Assembly (NCBI RefSeq): GCF_030009775.1
Contig: NZ_JASCTH010000038.1
Location: forward strand, 36,344-100,343
DNA: 64,000 nt
DNA from: Actinoplanes sandaracinus
GTDB taxonomy: Bacteria > Actinomycetota > Actinomycetes > Mycobacteriales > Micromonosporaceae
Direction of reading: 5' to 3'
Part shown: positions 50,512 through 59,134 of the stretch, one piece after another
Layout of the letters: each line of letters begins with the position of its first letter
Numbering within the stretch: the first letter of the stretch is position 1
Position numbers and translations under genes: made by a program
The notes under the pieces: model-generated
What the model saw: the letters and a program-made list of their open reading frames with translations, nothing else
Database searches by the model: none
Told to the model about the DNA's origin: nothing

Positions 50512-51531
50512 TCACGTCAACGCCATCCGGGGACGCCGGAAGCGGTTCTTGTACGCCTCGAAGTCCCACGCCGGCCGGCGGCCGTCGCCGTCGAGGAACA
50601 GCGCGGCGGCCTGCCGGCCGTTCTCGAACAGCCGGGCGGAAGCGGATGCGCTCAGATCGAAGTCGGTGGCGCTCACCCCATTGGTGTCCACGACGATCGT
50701 CCGGGCGACGACCTCCGGCCGGATCGTCTGCAGACGGTCGTAGAAGCCGGTCATCGTCGACAGCATGGCCCGCGACAGCGAGAACACGCCGCCGATGCGG
50801 TTCACCCGCAGCGCCGCCGGATCTCCGGACAGCTTGATGCCGAAGGTGGGCCAACGGGGCTCGGCGTCGACGCGGTCGAAGACCCCGATCGGGAAGTTCG
50901 ACAGCATGCCGCCGTCGACCAGCCAGGCCTGCTCGCCGGTCAACTGGTCGGGACAGCGGGCCGGGCGGAAGAAGTACGGGATGGCCGAGGAGGCGCGTAC
51001 CGCGTCGGCCACCGAGGCCTCGTTCGGATCCACGCCGAACCGGGCCCGGTACTCCCACGGCAGGGTCACCAGACGGCCCTGCGACAGGTCCGAGACCATC
51101 GCGACGAACCGGAAACGCCGGTCCGGGTCGTCCTGGAGCTCCGGCGCCGCGCCCTCGTCGTCCAGGGGCAGGTCGGCGAAGGTCTGGACGCCGGCCTCCT
51201 GCAGGCACTCGGCCACCCAGGACCGCAGCCGGTCGCCCTTGCACCAGCCCTTGTACGCCATCACCGAGATGAAGGCGCCCAGCGGCCCGTACCGGGCGAA
51301 GACCGGCGGGTCCCGGAACTGACGCAGGCTCACCGACTGCATCATCTCGCGCAGCCGATCGCCCCGGATCCCGGCGGCCACCAGACTGCCGACCAGCGAA
51401 CCCGCGGAGGTGCCCGCCACCCGGCGGAACCGGTAACCGCGCTCCTCCAGCATCGATACAGCGCCGGCCAGCGCGATTCCCTTCACTCCGCCCCCCTCCA
51501 GAACGAGGTCGGCGTTGCACTCGTTGTTCAT
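50512..51531 (-). CDS. patatin-like phospholipase
   Basis: A 339-residue lipase: LVLEGGGVKGIALAGAV (oxyanion loop), GTSAGS with nucleophile Ser42, and DGGMLSNFPIG with the catalytic Asp. No signal peptide, so it would hydrolyse lipids from the cytoplasmic side. ATG 51531 follows AGGAGC; an in-frame start at 51573 adds 14 residues. It is convergent with the S8 protease (25-bp gap). Patatin-like lipases are common effectors in conflict and antiphage systems, so it could be the membrane-damaging arm of the module. Confidence 0.9.
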   Translation of the reverse strand: MNNECNADLVLEGGGVKGIALAGAVSMLEERGYRFRRVAGTSAGSLVGSLVAAGIRGDRLREMMQSVSLRQFRDPPVFARYGPLGAFISVMAYKGWCKGDRLRSWVAECLQEAGVQTFADLPLDDEGAAPELQDDPDRRFRFVAMVSDLSQGRLVTLPWEYRARFGVDPNEASVADAVRASSAIPYFFRPARCPDQLTGEQAWLVDGGMLSNFPIGVFDRVDAEPRWPTFGIKLSGDPAALRVNRIGGVFSLSRAMLSTMTGFYDRLQTIRPEVVARTIVVDTNGVSATDFDLSASASARLFENGRQAAALFLDGDGRRPAWDFEAYKNRFRRPRMALT

Positions 51532-51764
51532 GGTCGCTCCTGTTCCGATTGCGGGCCCGCGGTCGCGGGCCACGGGAGTAGGAGCGAGCAGGGCATGCCC
51601 GAAATACCCGTCTTCTATAGGTATTTGAGCTGGTCCTCGAACTTCCCCGGTCCGGTGCCCGGCTCACTGCCGGATCGGGCGATCGCGTGGTGGACCCAGC
51701 ACCACCATGGAAGGTCGAGGTGGCGGGATGTCGCGGGCCGGGGGCACGGGTCGAGGATCGGGGT
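51532..51764. other. 233-bp gap, divergent upstream region
   Basis: Upstream of both the patatin gene (minus) and the small membrane protein gene (plus). It contains an AT-rich patch around 51600-51640. No gene or clear operator was recognised. Confidence 0.4.
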
Positions 51765-52232
51765 ATGCGAATTCCCGGTACCACGCCCGCCACGGTGCGG
51801 GTCGCGTTCGTGAGCTGGCTCGTCGCCGTGGGCGCGGGCGTGCTCGAGACGGCCCTCATGATGACCGGCGAGGAGCCGCCCGGCGACATGGCCACCGGTC
51901 TCGCCGTCCGTTCGGTGGTCTTCGTGACCGCTGTCGCCGTGGCCTGGCAGATGCTCGCCGGCCGCCGGTGGGCCCGCCTGGTCCTGGCCGCCGGGCTGGG
52001 CGTGGTCGGCCTGTCCTCGCTGGTCGCCGATCCGATCGCGTGGCTGGCCGGCGGCGGCTCCTTCACCGGCCTGCTCGCCGAGAGCGGCCCGGCCGACCTG
52101 GTCTTCGGTGTCAGCCGGACCATCCACACCCTGGCCGTCCTCACCGCCACGGCCCTGATGTTCACGCCACCCTCGAACGCCTACTTCCGTCGCGGGACAG
52201 CGCTCCTGACCCCGCTCCCCCGCCGTGACTGA
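51765..52232 (+). CDS. four-span membrane protein, unknown function
   Basis: A 155-residue protein with hydrophobic segments near residues 10-32, 45-65, 70-90 and 115-135 and a basic C-terminus. ATG 51765 follows GAGGATCGGGGT. No family motif was recognised; hydropathy alone supports membrane location. Confidence 0.6.
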   Translation: MRIPGTTPATVRVAFVSWLVAVGAGVLETALMMTGEEPPGDMATGLAVRSVVFVTAVAVAWQMLAGRRWARLVLAAGLGVVGLSSLVADPIAWLAGGGSFTGLLAESGPADLVFGVSRTIHTLAVLTATALMFTPPSNAYFRRGTALLTPLPRRD

Positions 52233-52381
52233 CGCACGTCGTCGGCCGCCGTGCCGGCGCTGAGCGCCCGCCGGGACCGCGAGACGATGATGGGAAACCG
52301 CATTGACGCCCATCGGCACGGGCACGGTTCCCGGCGCGCGGCCACGGCCCGCATCAGTTCACCGACGCGAAGGAGAGCACC

Positions 52382-53416
52382 ATGAGCGATCGCCTGACCG
52401 GTCTTCTCGGCATCGAGCACCCGATCGTGCAGGGCCCGTTCGGTGGCCTGCCCTCGGTCGCCCTCGCCGCCGCGGTCAGCGCCGCGGGTGGTCTCGGCTC
52501 GTTCGGGGCGAACCAGCTCAGCCCGGACGGCATCACCGATCTCGTCGGCGAGTTGCGCTCCGCCGTACCCCGCGGTCGGCCTTTCAACATCAACCTGTGG
52601 GTGCCGCTGCCCGGTGAGGCGCAGCTGCGGCCCTCGGCCGCCGATGTCGACCGGATCCGTCCGCTCTACGAGCGGTTAGATCTTCAACCCCCCACGGGGT
52701 ACGCGCCCCCGCCGCCCTTCGACGACCAGATCGACGCTCTGCTCGCCGCCGCGCCACCGGTGATCAGTTTCGTCATGGGAGTCCCGCCCGCCCGGGTGGT
52801 GGCCGAGGCCCGACGCCGTGGCATCGTCACGCTCGGCACCGCCACCACGGTCGACGAGGCCGTGGCGATCGAGGCGGCCGGCCTCGACGTGGTGATCGCC
52901 TCCGGCAGTGACGCGGGCGGTCATCGTGGCGCGTTCCTGCGGCCGGTCACCGAGTCGCTGGTCGGCACGTTCTCGCTGGTTCCGCAGGTCGTCGACGCGG
53001 TGGGCATCCCGGTGCTGGCGGCCGGCGGGATCACCGACCGGCGGGGTGTGGCCGCGGCGCGGGCCCTGGGCGCCGACGGCGTGCAGGTCGGCACCGGATT
53101 CCTGGCCACCGTGGAGTCCGGCGCGAGCGCGGCGCACAAGGCGGCACTGGCCGGTTCGGACGCCCGAGTGACCGCCCTGACCAGGCTGTTCTCCGGGCGG
53201 CACGCGAGAGCGATCGTCAATGGGTTGATGCGGGAGATGGCCGCCGAGGAGGAGACGGTGCCCGCCTACCCGGTGCAGAACGTGCTCATGCAGCCGCTGC
53301 GCCGGGCCGCCGCCGCCCGCGGCGACGCGAGTCTCGTCAACCTGTGGGCGGGCCAGGCCGCGGCCCTGTCCCGCCCGGTCCCGGCCGCCGAATACCTGAC
53401 CTCCCTGCTGTCATGA
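52382..53416 (+). CDS. nitronate monooxygenase (NPD family)
   Basis: A 344-residue FMN-binding TIM barrel: GIEHPIVQGPFGG (FMN contacts), GGLGSFGANQL, FNINLWVP, and the catalytic-region VIASGSDAGGHRGAF with the conserved His. PVLAAGGITDRRGVAAARAL and GADGVQVGTGFLAT bind the FMN phosphate. It oxidises alkyl nitronates such as propionate 3-nitronate. A good AAGGAGAG site precedes the ATG. It is convergent with the quinone reductase gene (6-bp overlap). Confidence 0.9.
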   Translation: MSDRLTGLLGIEHPIVQGPFGGLPSVALAAAVSAAGGLGSFGANQLSPDGITDLVGELRSAVPRGRPFNINLWVPLPGEAQLRPSAADVDRIRPLYERLDLQPPTGYAPPPPFDDQIDALLAAAPPVISFVMGVPPARVVAEARRRGIVTLGTATTVDEAVAIEAAGLDVVIASGSDAGGHRGAFLRPVTESLVGTFSLVPQVVDAVGIPVLAAGGITDRRGVAAARALGADGVQVGTGFLATVESGASAAHKAALAGSDARVTALTRLFSGRHARAIVNGLMREMAAEEETVPAYPVQNVLMQPLRRAAAARGDASLVNLWAGQAAALSRPVPAAEYLTSLLS

Positions 53417-54373
53417 CCGCCCTGTCGCTGCCTGGTGTTCTGGTGGCGCGACCGTCAGGATGATCTTTCCCCGGGCGTGACCGGCCTGGCCGATCTCGTG
53501 CGCCTTCGCCGCCTGTTCGAGGGGTAGCACGGTGTCGACCTCGACCCGCAGTCGCCCCGCGTCGACGAGGGCGGTGAGAGCGAGCAGCCCGGCCCGGTCC
53601 GGTTCCACGATCATGAACCGGGCCCGGCGGCCCTGCTCGCGCGCCACCGCGGTCAGCCGGGCCTCGGCCGGTGAGGCGAGCGCGACCAGGATCCCGCCGG
53701 GGCGCAGCGTGCGCAGCGAGCGGGGGCCGTACTCCCCGCCGACCGGGTCGATGACCGCGTCCAGGTCGCGGGCGACGCCGGTGAAGTCCGTGGTGGTGTA
53801 GTCGATCACCTGGTCGGCGCCGAGCGCCCGTACGAAATCGTGCCGGGCGCCGCTCGCGGTGGCGGTGACGTGCGCGCCGAGCGCTTTCGCGATCTGCACG
53901 GCCAGGTGGCCGACGCCGCCGGCGGCGGCGTGCACGAGCACCCGGTGACCGGGCCGCACCCCGGCGACGTCGGTCAGCGCCTGCCAGGCGGTGAGCCCGG
54001 CCAGGCCGAGCCCGGCCGCCTCCACGTGAGACAGCGCGGCGGGCTTGCGGGCCAGGTGCCGAGCCGGCGCGGTCACATATTCGGCGTACGTCCCGGCCGC
54101 CAGCGGCAGGCGGGGCATACCGAAGACCTCGTCGCCGGGCTCGTGGACGGTGACGCCGGGGCCGATGGCCGCGACGACGCCGGAGAGATCCCAGCCGAGG
54201 CGGACCGGCCCGCCGAGCAGGCCGCCGGTGGACCGGTGCCAGTAGTCGGTCGGATTGACGCCGGCGGCGTGCACCCGCACCAGGACCTCGGACGGGCCGG
54301 GCTCGGGGCGTTCGGTTTCGGTCAGTTTCAGCACCTCGGGACCGCCGAGGACGTCTTGCTCGATCACGCGCAT
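53411..54373 (-). CDS. zinc-independent medium-chain quinone oxidoreductase
   Basis: A 320-residue MDR enzyme. The N-terminal GroES-like part (RVIEQDVLGGPEVLKL, LVRVHAAGVNPTDYWHRS) and the Rossmann AAGGVGHLAVQIAKALGA bind NADPH. The zinc ligands of alcohol dehydrogenases are absent, as in quinone reductases. ATG 54373 is used because it begins at the conserved MRVIEQ. It is divergent from a GlxA-type regulator that may control it. Confidence 0.9.
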   Translation of the reverse strand: MRVIEQDVLGGPEVLKLTETERPEPGPSEVLVRVHAAGVNPTDYWHRSTGGLLGGPVRLGWDLSGVVAAIGPGVTVHEPGDEVFGMPRLPLAAGTYAEYVTAPARHLARKPAALSHVEAAGLGLAGLTAWQALTDVAGVRPGHRVLVHAAAGGVGHLAVQIAKALGAHVTATASGARHDFVRALGADQVIDYTTTDFTGVARDLDAVIDPVGGEYGPRSLRTLRPGGILVALASPAEARLTAVAREQGRRARFMIVEPDRAGLLALTALVDAGRLRVEVDTVLPLEQAAKAHEIGQAGHARGKIILTVAPPEHQAATGRS

Positions 54374-54443
54374 GCCTTGACTCTGCCGCCCGGGCGGCAC
54401 CGCAACGAGTGGCCTGATCGTCAACATGTGCAAAGATCTGGCC

Positions 54444-55412
54444 ATGCATCGTGTGGTGGTGCTCGCCCTCGACGGCGTGTACCCGTTCGAGTTGTCCATC
54501 CCGGTGCGCATCTTCGGCACCGCGGCCGACTCCCGTGGGGAGCCGCTCTACGAGGTGGTGACCTGTGGCCTCGACCCCGGCCCGGTCGTCACCAGCGCCG
54601 ACTTCGCGATCACCGTGGAGCACGGGGCGTCCGCCATCGACGACGCCGGCACGCTGGTCCTGCCGCCGTTCGAGTGCGGTCCCGGCGTGCCGCGTGACGT
54701 GCTGCCCAGCCGACTCGCGGCGGCCCTGCGGCGGATCCGGCCGGGCACCCGCGTCGTCTCGATCTGCACGGCGTCATACGTGCTGGCCGCGGCCGGGCTG
54801 CTCGACGGCCGTCCCGCCACCACCCACTGGAACGAGGCGGACCGGTTCCGGCGCGCGTTCCCGGCGGTGCGGCTCGACCCGGGGGTCCTGTTCGTCGACG
54901 ACGGTGACGTGCTGACCGCGGCCGGAGTCGCGTCCGGCGTGGACCTGTGCCTGCATCTGGTGCGCCGCGACCACGGCAGCGCCGTGGCCAACCGGGTCGC
55001 CCGGCTCTGCGTGGTCCCGCCGTGGCGCGAGGGCGGCCAGGCCCAGTTCATCGACCGGCCGGTGCCCGAGCCGGCGGCGGCGAGCACATCGGCGACCCGG
55101 CAGTGGGCGCTCGGTGAGCTGCACCGCCCGATCGTCCTGACCGAGCTGGCCGGGCACGCGCGGATGAGTGTCCGCACCTTCTCCCGGCGGTTCCGGGAGG
55201 AGGTCGGGATGACGCCCGGGCAGTGGCTGGTCCAGGAGCGGGTCCGCCTCGCCCGGCACCTGCTGGAGAACACCGATCTGCCGGTGGACCGGGTGGCCGC
55301 CGACGCCGGGTTCGGCACCGGCGCGTCGATGCGGCGGCACCTGTCCGGGGTGCTCGGGGTGGCGCCGCTGGCGTACCGGCACGCGTTCCGGGCGCGGACC
55401 GCGAGCGCGTAG
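54444..55412 (+). CDS. GlxA/FtrA-type AraC-family regulator
   Basis: A 322-residue protein: an N-terminal DJ-1/PfpI amidotransferase-like domain (VVLALDGVYPFELSIP, VVSICTASYVLAAAGLLDG, with a Cys at the nucleophile elbow) and a C-terminal AraC HTH pair (VLTELAGHARMSVRTFSRRF, RVAADAGFGTGASMRRH). It usually activates metabolic genes in response to an unknown effector. Start ATG 54444, or 54426 in frame. Its divergent neighbour is the quinone reductase. Confidence 0.88.
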   Translation: MHRVVVLALDGVYPFELSIPVRIFGTAADSRGEPLYEVVTCGLDPGPVVTSADFAITVEHGASAIDDAGTLVLPPFECGPGVPRDVLPSRLAAALRRIRPGTRVVSICTASYVLAAAGLLDGRPATTHWNEADRFRRAFPAVRLDPGVLFVDDGDVLTAAGVASGVDLCLHLVRRDHGSAVANRVARLCVVPPWREGGQAQFIDRPVPEPAAASTSATRQWALGELHRPIVLTELAGHARMSVRTFSRRFREEVGMTPGQWLVQERVRLARHLLENTDLPVDRVAADAGFGTGASMRRHLSGVLGVAPLAYRHAFRARTASA

Positions 55413-55438
55413 ACCGGCGAGCCCCGCGCCTCCGCATA

Positions 55439-55457
55439 GGCCGTTCGGGGGACGGCC
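55439..55457. terminator. short hairpin between convergent genes
   Basis: GGCCGT (55439-55444) and ACGGCC (55452-55457) flank a 7-nt loop between the regulator and GntP stops. It is short and without a T-run, so only a plausible terminator. Confidence 0.35.
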
Positions 55458-55470
55458 GGACGAAGGGGGG

Positions 55471-56937
55471 TCAGAGGATCAGCGACAGCAGCATGACGCA
55501 CGCGAACCCGACCACCGAGATGATCGTCTCCATGACCGACCAGGTCTTGATGGTCTGGCCGACGGTCATGCCGAAATACTCCTTGACCATCCAGAAGCCG
55601 GCGTCGTTGACGTGCGAGAAGAACAGCGATCCGGCGCCGATCGCCAGAGCGAGCAGCGAGACCTCGGTGCTGGGGAGGGTCGAGGCGAGCGGGGCGACGA
55701 TGCCGGCGGCGGTGATCGTCGCGACCGTCGCCGAACCGGTGGCCACGCGGATGCCGACCGCCACCAGGAAGCCGAGGAGCAGGGCGTTGAAGTTGGCGTC
55801 GCGGGCCGCGTCGGCGATCACGTTGCCGACCCCGGCATCGACCAGGACCTGCTTGAACCCGCCGCCGGCCGCCACGATGAGCAGGATGCCGGCGATCGGC
55901 GGGAGGGCGCCGCCGAGCACGGCCGACGTCTCCTTGCGGTCGAATCCGGCCCGCTTGCCGAGCGCCCACATCGCCACGAAGACACCGGCGAGCAGGGCCA
56001 CCACCGGGTCGCCGATGACCTCCAGACCGTCGCGGAGCGCGGTGCCCTCCTCGAGGAGAAGCTCGGCGACGCCGCGGGCCAGCATCAGCACGACCGGCAG
56101 TAGCACGGTGAGCACCGCGGCCCAGAAGCCCGGGTTGCGGGGGCGCCTGCCGATCTGTTCGTCGACGAGCGCGCCGGGGCTCTCAGGATTGGCGAGATCG
56201 GAACGGTCCACGAAGTCCTGGCCGCCCGCGGGGCCCGAGGCCGGACGGTCCCCGGCCGGGGTCAGCAGCGCCGGAACGGAGAGCGGAACCCGCTTGGCGA
56301 TGAAGTTGCCGAAGACCGGCCCCGCGATGATCACCGTCGGGACCGCGCAGATCAGGCCGAGCAGCAGGGTGAGACCCAGGTCGGCCTCGAGGGTCTGGAT
56401 CGCGACCAGCGGGCCGGGGTGTGGCGGCACCAGGCCGTGCAGCACCGACAACCCGGCCAGCGCCGGAATGCCGAGGCGGAGCAGGCCCACATCGGTGCGC
56501 CGGGCGGCCAGCAGCACGATCGGGACCAGCAGCACGACGCCGACCTCGAAGAACAGTGGCAGCCCGATGAGCGCGGCGACGCCGGCCATCGCCCAGGGCA
56601 GCGCCGCCCCGGAGACGCCGTTCACGATTCGGTTCACGATGCCGTCGGCGCCACCGGACTCGGCGAGCAGCGCCCCGATCATCGAGCCGAGCGCGATGAG
56701 GACGCCGACCCCGCCCGCGGTGGTGCCGAGCCCGGTGGTGAACGACTTGACGGTGGCTTCCGGCGCGGCGCCCGCGGCCAGGCCGAGGACGCCGGCCCCG
56801 CTGATCAGGGCCAGGAACGGATGCCATTTCGCGAGGGCGATCAGCAGGACGACCGCGGCGATGCCGAGCACCGCGGCGAGGACGAGTTGCGGGGTCCCCG
56901 CATCGGTGATCGGTGCCGCGGCGGCGAGGGTCGTCAT
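55471..56937 (-). CDS. GntP-family gluconate/sugar-acid:H+ symporter
   Basis: A 488-residue, highly hydrophobic permease with about 12-14 spans. LVPPHPGPLVAIQTLEADLG is the GntP signature (PPHPGP), and VATGSATVATITAAGIVAP near residue 400 is also conserved. It imports gluconate or related acids. No kinase or dehydratase lies next to it. A further secreted hydrolase follows upstream on the same strand. Confidence 0.92.
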   Translation of the reverse strand: MTTLAAAAPITDAGTPQLVLAAVLGIAAVVLLIALAKWHPFLALISGAGVLGLAAGAAPEATVKSFTTGLGTTAGGVGVLIALGSMIGALLAESGGADGIVNRIVNGVSGAALPWAMAGVAALIGLPLFFEVGVVLLVPIVLLAARRTDVGLLRLGIPALAGLSVLHGLVPPHPGPLVAIQTLEADLGLTLLLGLICAVPTVIIAGPVFGNFIAKRVPLSVPALLTPAGDRPASGPAGGQDFVDRSDLANPESPGALVDEQIGRRPRNPGFWAAVLTVLLPVVLMLARGVAELLLEEGTALRDGLEVIGDPVVALLAGVFVAMWALGKRAGFDRKETSAVLGGALPPIAGILLIVAAGGGFKQVLVDAGVGNVIADAARDANFNALLLGFLVAVGIRVATGSATVATITAAGIVAPLASTLPSTEVSLLALAIGAGSLFFSHVNDAGFWMVKEYFGMTVGQTIKTWSVMETIISVVGFACVMLLSLIL

Positions 56938-57075
56938 GTGCCCGCGTTACCCCACCCCGACATCTTCCAATCACGTCTGCCGATGCTTGGCGGCCCCCGC
57001 GGGTCACGGCCGCCGATCTTCTCCGGGTACGCCGAAAGCGTCCCGCCGTCAGCGCGGCCGCCGGCTCCGGCCGGA

Positions 57076-57101
57076 CCGGAGGCCCCCGCGAGGGCCTCCG
57101 G
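57076..57101 (-). terminator. hairpin terminator after the alpha/beta hydrolase gene
   Basis: Ten-bp perfect arms CCGGAGGCCC (57076-57085) and GGGCCTCCGG (57092-57101) with a 6-nt loop, 23 bp after the hydrolase stop and before the GntP start on the same strand. Confidence 0.65.
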
Positions 57102-57123
57102 CGCCGGGAACCAGCCGCGCGGA

Positions 57124-58641
57124 CTAGCGGCGGAACGGGCCGATCAGCTGCGGCAACGGGTTGACCGGGCCGGACGCCGCCATCGCGGCGGCCGGCGAGT
57201 CCGGGAACACCGCCGGGCAGTGGGCGCCCTTCGCCGGGGTGCGCCGTTCGACCAGGTAGGTGTCGATCGCGGCCTGCGCGCACGGGCTCAGCCAGTAGGT
57301 GCCGTGCCCGACTCCCTCGTAGGTAAGGAACGTGCTGCTGGGCAACTGGCTCGCCAGGCTGGTCCCCCACTGGTACGGCGTGGCCACGTCATACCGGCTG
57401 TTGGCGATCAGGATCGGCGGCAGTTTCGCCGAGGCGCGCAGCCGGTGCGGCGGGTTGGTGACCCCGTACGGCCAGTTCTGGCAGCTGGCCAGGTCGCTCC
57501 AGGCCAGCGGGTTGAACCGGGTGTGCGGGGCGAGCCGGTTCTGCGCCTTCTTCACGGCTCGCAACGCCGAGAAGGTGCCGACGTCGAAGTGGAAGTCGGA
57601 GCACATCACCGGCAGGTAGCCGTTCGGCCGGGGTTCGCCGCGCCCGCGCTGGGCCGGCGCGCCACTGCCGATGTAGATCAGGTCGTCGGCGAGCTGGAAC
57701 CAGGCCGCCGGGTCGTAGAGGTACCCGAAGACCAGGCTGGGCAGGGCTTCCGGTATGAAGCTGTGGCCGTCGACGATCAGTTCGCCGGCCTCCGCCCGCG
57801 CGTACAGCTCGTCGAAATAGGCGAGCGCCCCGCGCTCGCGCAGCGCGCACCCCTCGGTGCGGGCGCACCAGGCGTCGAACTGCCGGAACGAGTCCTCCAT
57901 CGCCAGCGACTCCCATTTCTGGTAGTCGGCGATACCCTGCGCGTGGTCCATGTTCGAGTCGAGGGTCATGGCGCGGATCCGGCCCGGGAACAGTTCGGCG
58001 TACTGCTGGCCGATCATCGTGCCGTAGGAGACCCCGTAGTAGCTGATTCTCTGCTCGCCGAGACCTGCGCGGATGGCGTCCATGTCACGGGCCACGCTGG
58101 CGGTGTCGGCGTACTTGACCAGGGGCCCGGTGAACTCCTCACAGGTCTTCGCCAGTGCCTTGTTCGTTTCGCGGAGCGCCGCGTACTCGGTCCGGTCCTC
58201 GGGGTGCAGGAGCGCGGCCTGGGCGACGATGGCGTCGCTGTCGCACTGCACCACGTTGCTGCGGGCCTGTCCGCGCGGGTCGAAGCCGATGATGTCGAAA
58301 CGGTCGGTGATCGCCGTGGAGAACGCCTCTGCGGCGGTGTAGGCGAAGCTCACGCCGGACCCACCGGGACCGCCGGGGTTGATCAGCAGCGGGCCGAGCC
58401 GCCGGGCCTGGTCGGTGGCCGGCAGTTTCGCGAGGGCGAGGGTGACGGTCGGTCCGGCCGGCTTTCGCCAGTCGACCGGCACCTGGAGTTCGGCGCAGAC
58501 CACCCGCTCCGGGGCCTCATCAGCGGGATCACAGGGGCCCCAGACGATCGAGCCGGCCGGCGCGGCGGCCTGGGCGACGGCCGGAACGGTGGGGCCGAGC
58601 AGAGCGAGAAGAGCGATCAGTGGTACGGCGGTGCGGCGCAT
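57124..58641 (-). CDS. secreted alpha/beta hydrolase (TAP-like tripeptidyl aminopeptidase family)
   Basis: A 505-residue protein with a Sec signal peptide (VPLIALLALLGPTVPAVAQA). The alpha/beta-hydrolase core has LLINPGGPGGSGVSFA (oxyanion), FDIIGFDPRGQARS, and the nucleophile elbow YYGVSYGTMIGQQYAELFP with Ser in GVSYG. The C-terminal TAP-like domain includes ANSRYDVATPYQWG and GVGHGTYW with the catalytic Asp and His. Relatives remove short N-terminal peptides outside the cell. A hairpin terminator follows. Confidence 0.9.
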   Translation of the reverse strand: MRRTAVPLIALLALLGPTVPAVAQAAAPAGSIVWGPCDPADEAPERVVCAELQVPVDWRKPAGPTVTLALAKLPATDQARRLGPLLINPGGPGGSGVSFAYTAAEAFSTAITDRFDIIGFDPRGQARSNVVQCDSDAIVAQAALLHPEDRTEYAALRETNKALAKTCEEFTGPLVKYADTASVARDMDAIRAGLGEQRISYYGVSYGTMIGQQYAELFPGRIRAMTLDSNMDHAQGIADYQKWESLAMEDSFRQFDAWCARTEGCALRERGALAYFDELYARAEAGELIVDGHSFIPEALPSLVFGYLYDPAAWFQLADDLIYIGSGAPAQRGRGEPRPNGYLPVMCSDFHFDVGTFSALRAVKKAQNRLAPHTRFNPLAWSDLASCQNWPYGVTNPPHRLRASAKLPPILIANSRYDVATPYQWGTSLASQLPSSTFLTYEGVGHGTYWLSPCAQAAIDTYLVERRTPAKGAHCPAVFPDSPAAAMAASGPVNPLPQLIGPFRR

Positions 58642-58798
58642 GGGCGAACCTCACGGGTCGGCGACAGCAACGCGCCCCATTCAAGCCTGCCGATGCAAGA
58701 GCTGTCACGCCGCGCCAGCGGCGACCCGTTCTGCAGTAGTGTCAGCGCCTAGGCGCGGACGGCGCCGATCAGCACGGCGCCGACGTCGTCGACCAGGA

Positions 58799-58919
58799 CC
58801 ACGTCTCCTTGGAGGGGAAATAGCGGAAGAACGTGCTCGGCGAGACCTCGGCCGCCTCGGCGATTCGGGCGATGCGGTCGCGGGTCGGCGCGTTCCCTGC
58901 GAGCCGTTGCGGGCCTGTG
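58799..58919 (-). pseudogene. TetR HTH fragment
   Basis: The minus-strand frame reads RDRIARIAEAAEVSPSTFFR, then YFPSKE, a near-perfect TetR-family recognition helix-turn-helix. It then loses similarity at SKE and has no proper start. Adjacent sequence in another frame reads VVLVDDVGAVLIGAVRA then stop, perhaps part of a second decayed gene. It is a short relic in an otherwise gene-free 330-bp stretch (58642-58974). Confidence 0.6.
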
Positions 58920-58974
58920 TCACGATCTTGGATGGCGTTTCCCGGAACGGCTGCAGCGAAGGATCGATGAGGCG

Positions 58975-59133
58975 ATGAAGAAGGTGCTGGGCTGGATCCT
59001 GCTGTTCCTGCTCGTCTTCTGGATCGGCACCAATCCCCGCCCGGCCGCCGAGACAGCCCGGGGCATCGGGGACGGGGTGGCCGCCATCTTCAGCAACATC
59101 GGCACCTTCTTCGTCGAACTCGCCAACGGCTGA
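58975..59133 (+). CDS. 52-residue single-span membrane protein
   Basis: A short gene from ATG 58975 to TGA 59133. The N-terminus KKVLGWILLFLLVFWIG is a membrane span or uncleaved signal. The C-terminal part is amphipathic (GIGDGVAAIFSNIGTFFVEL). The PfkB gene starts with GTG 1 bp after its stop, so they are probably co-transcribed. Function unknown. Confidence 0.65.
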   Translation: MKKVLGWILLFLLVFWIGTNPRPAAETARGIGDGVAAIFSNIGTFFVELANG

Positions 59134-59134
59134 C

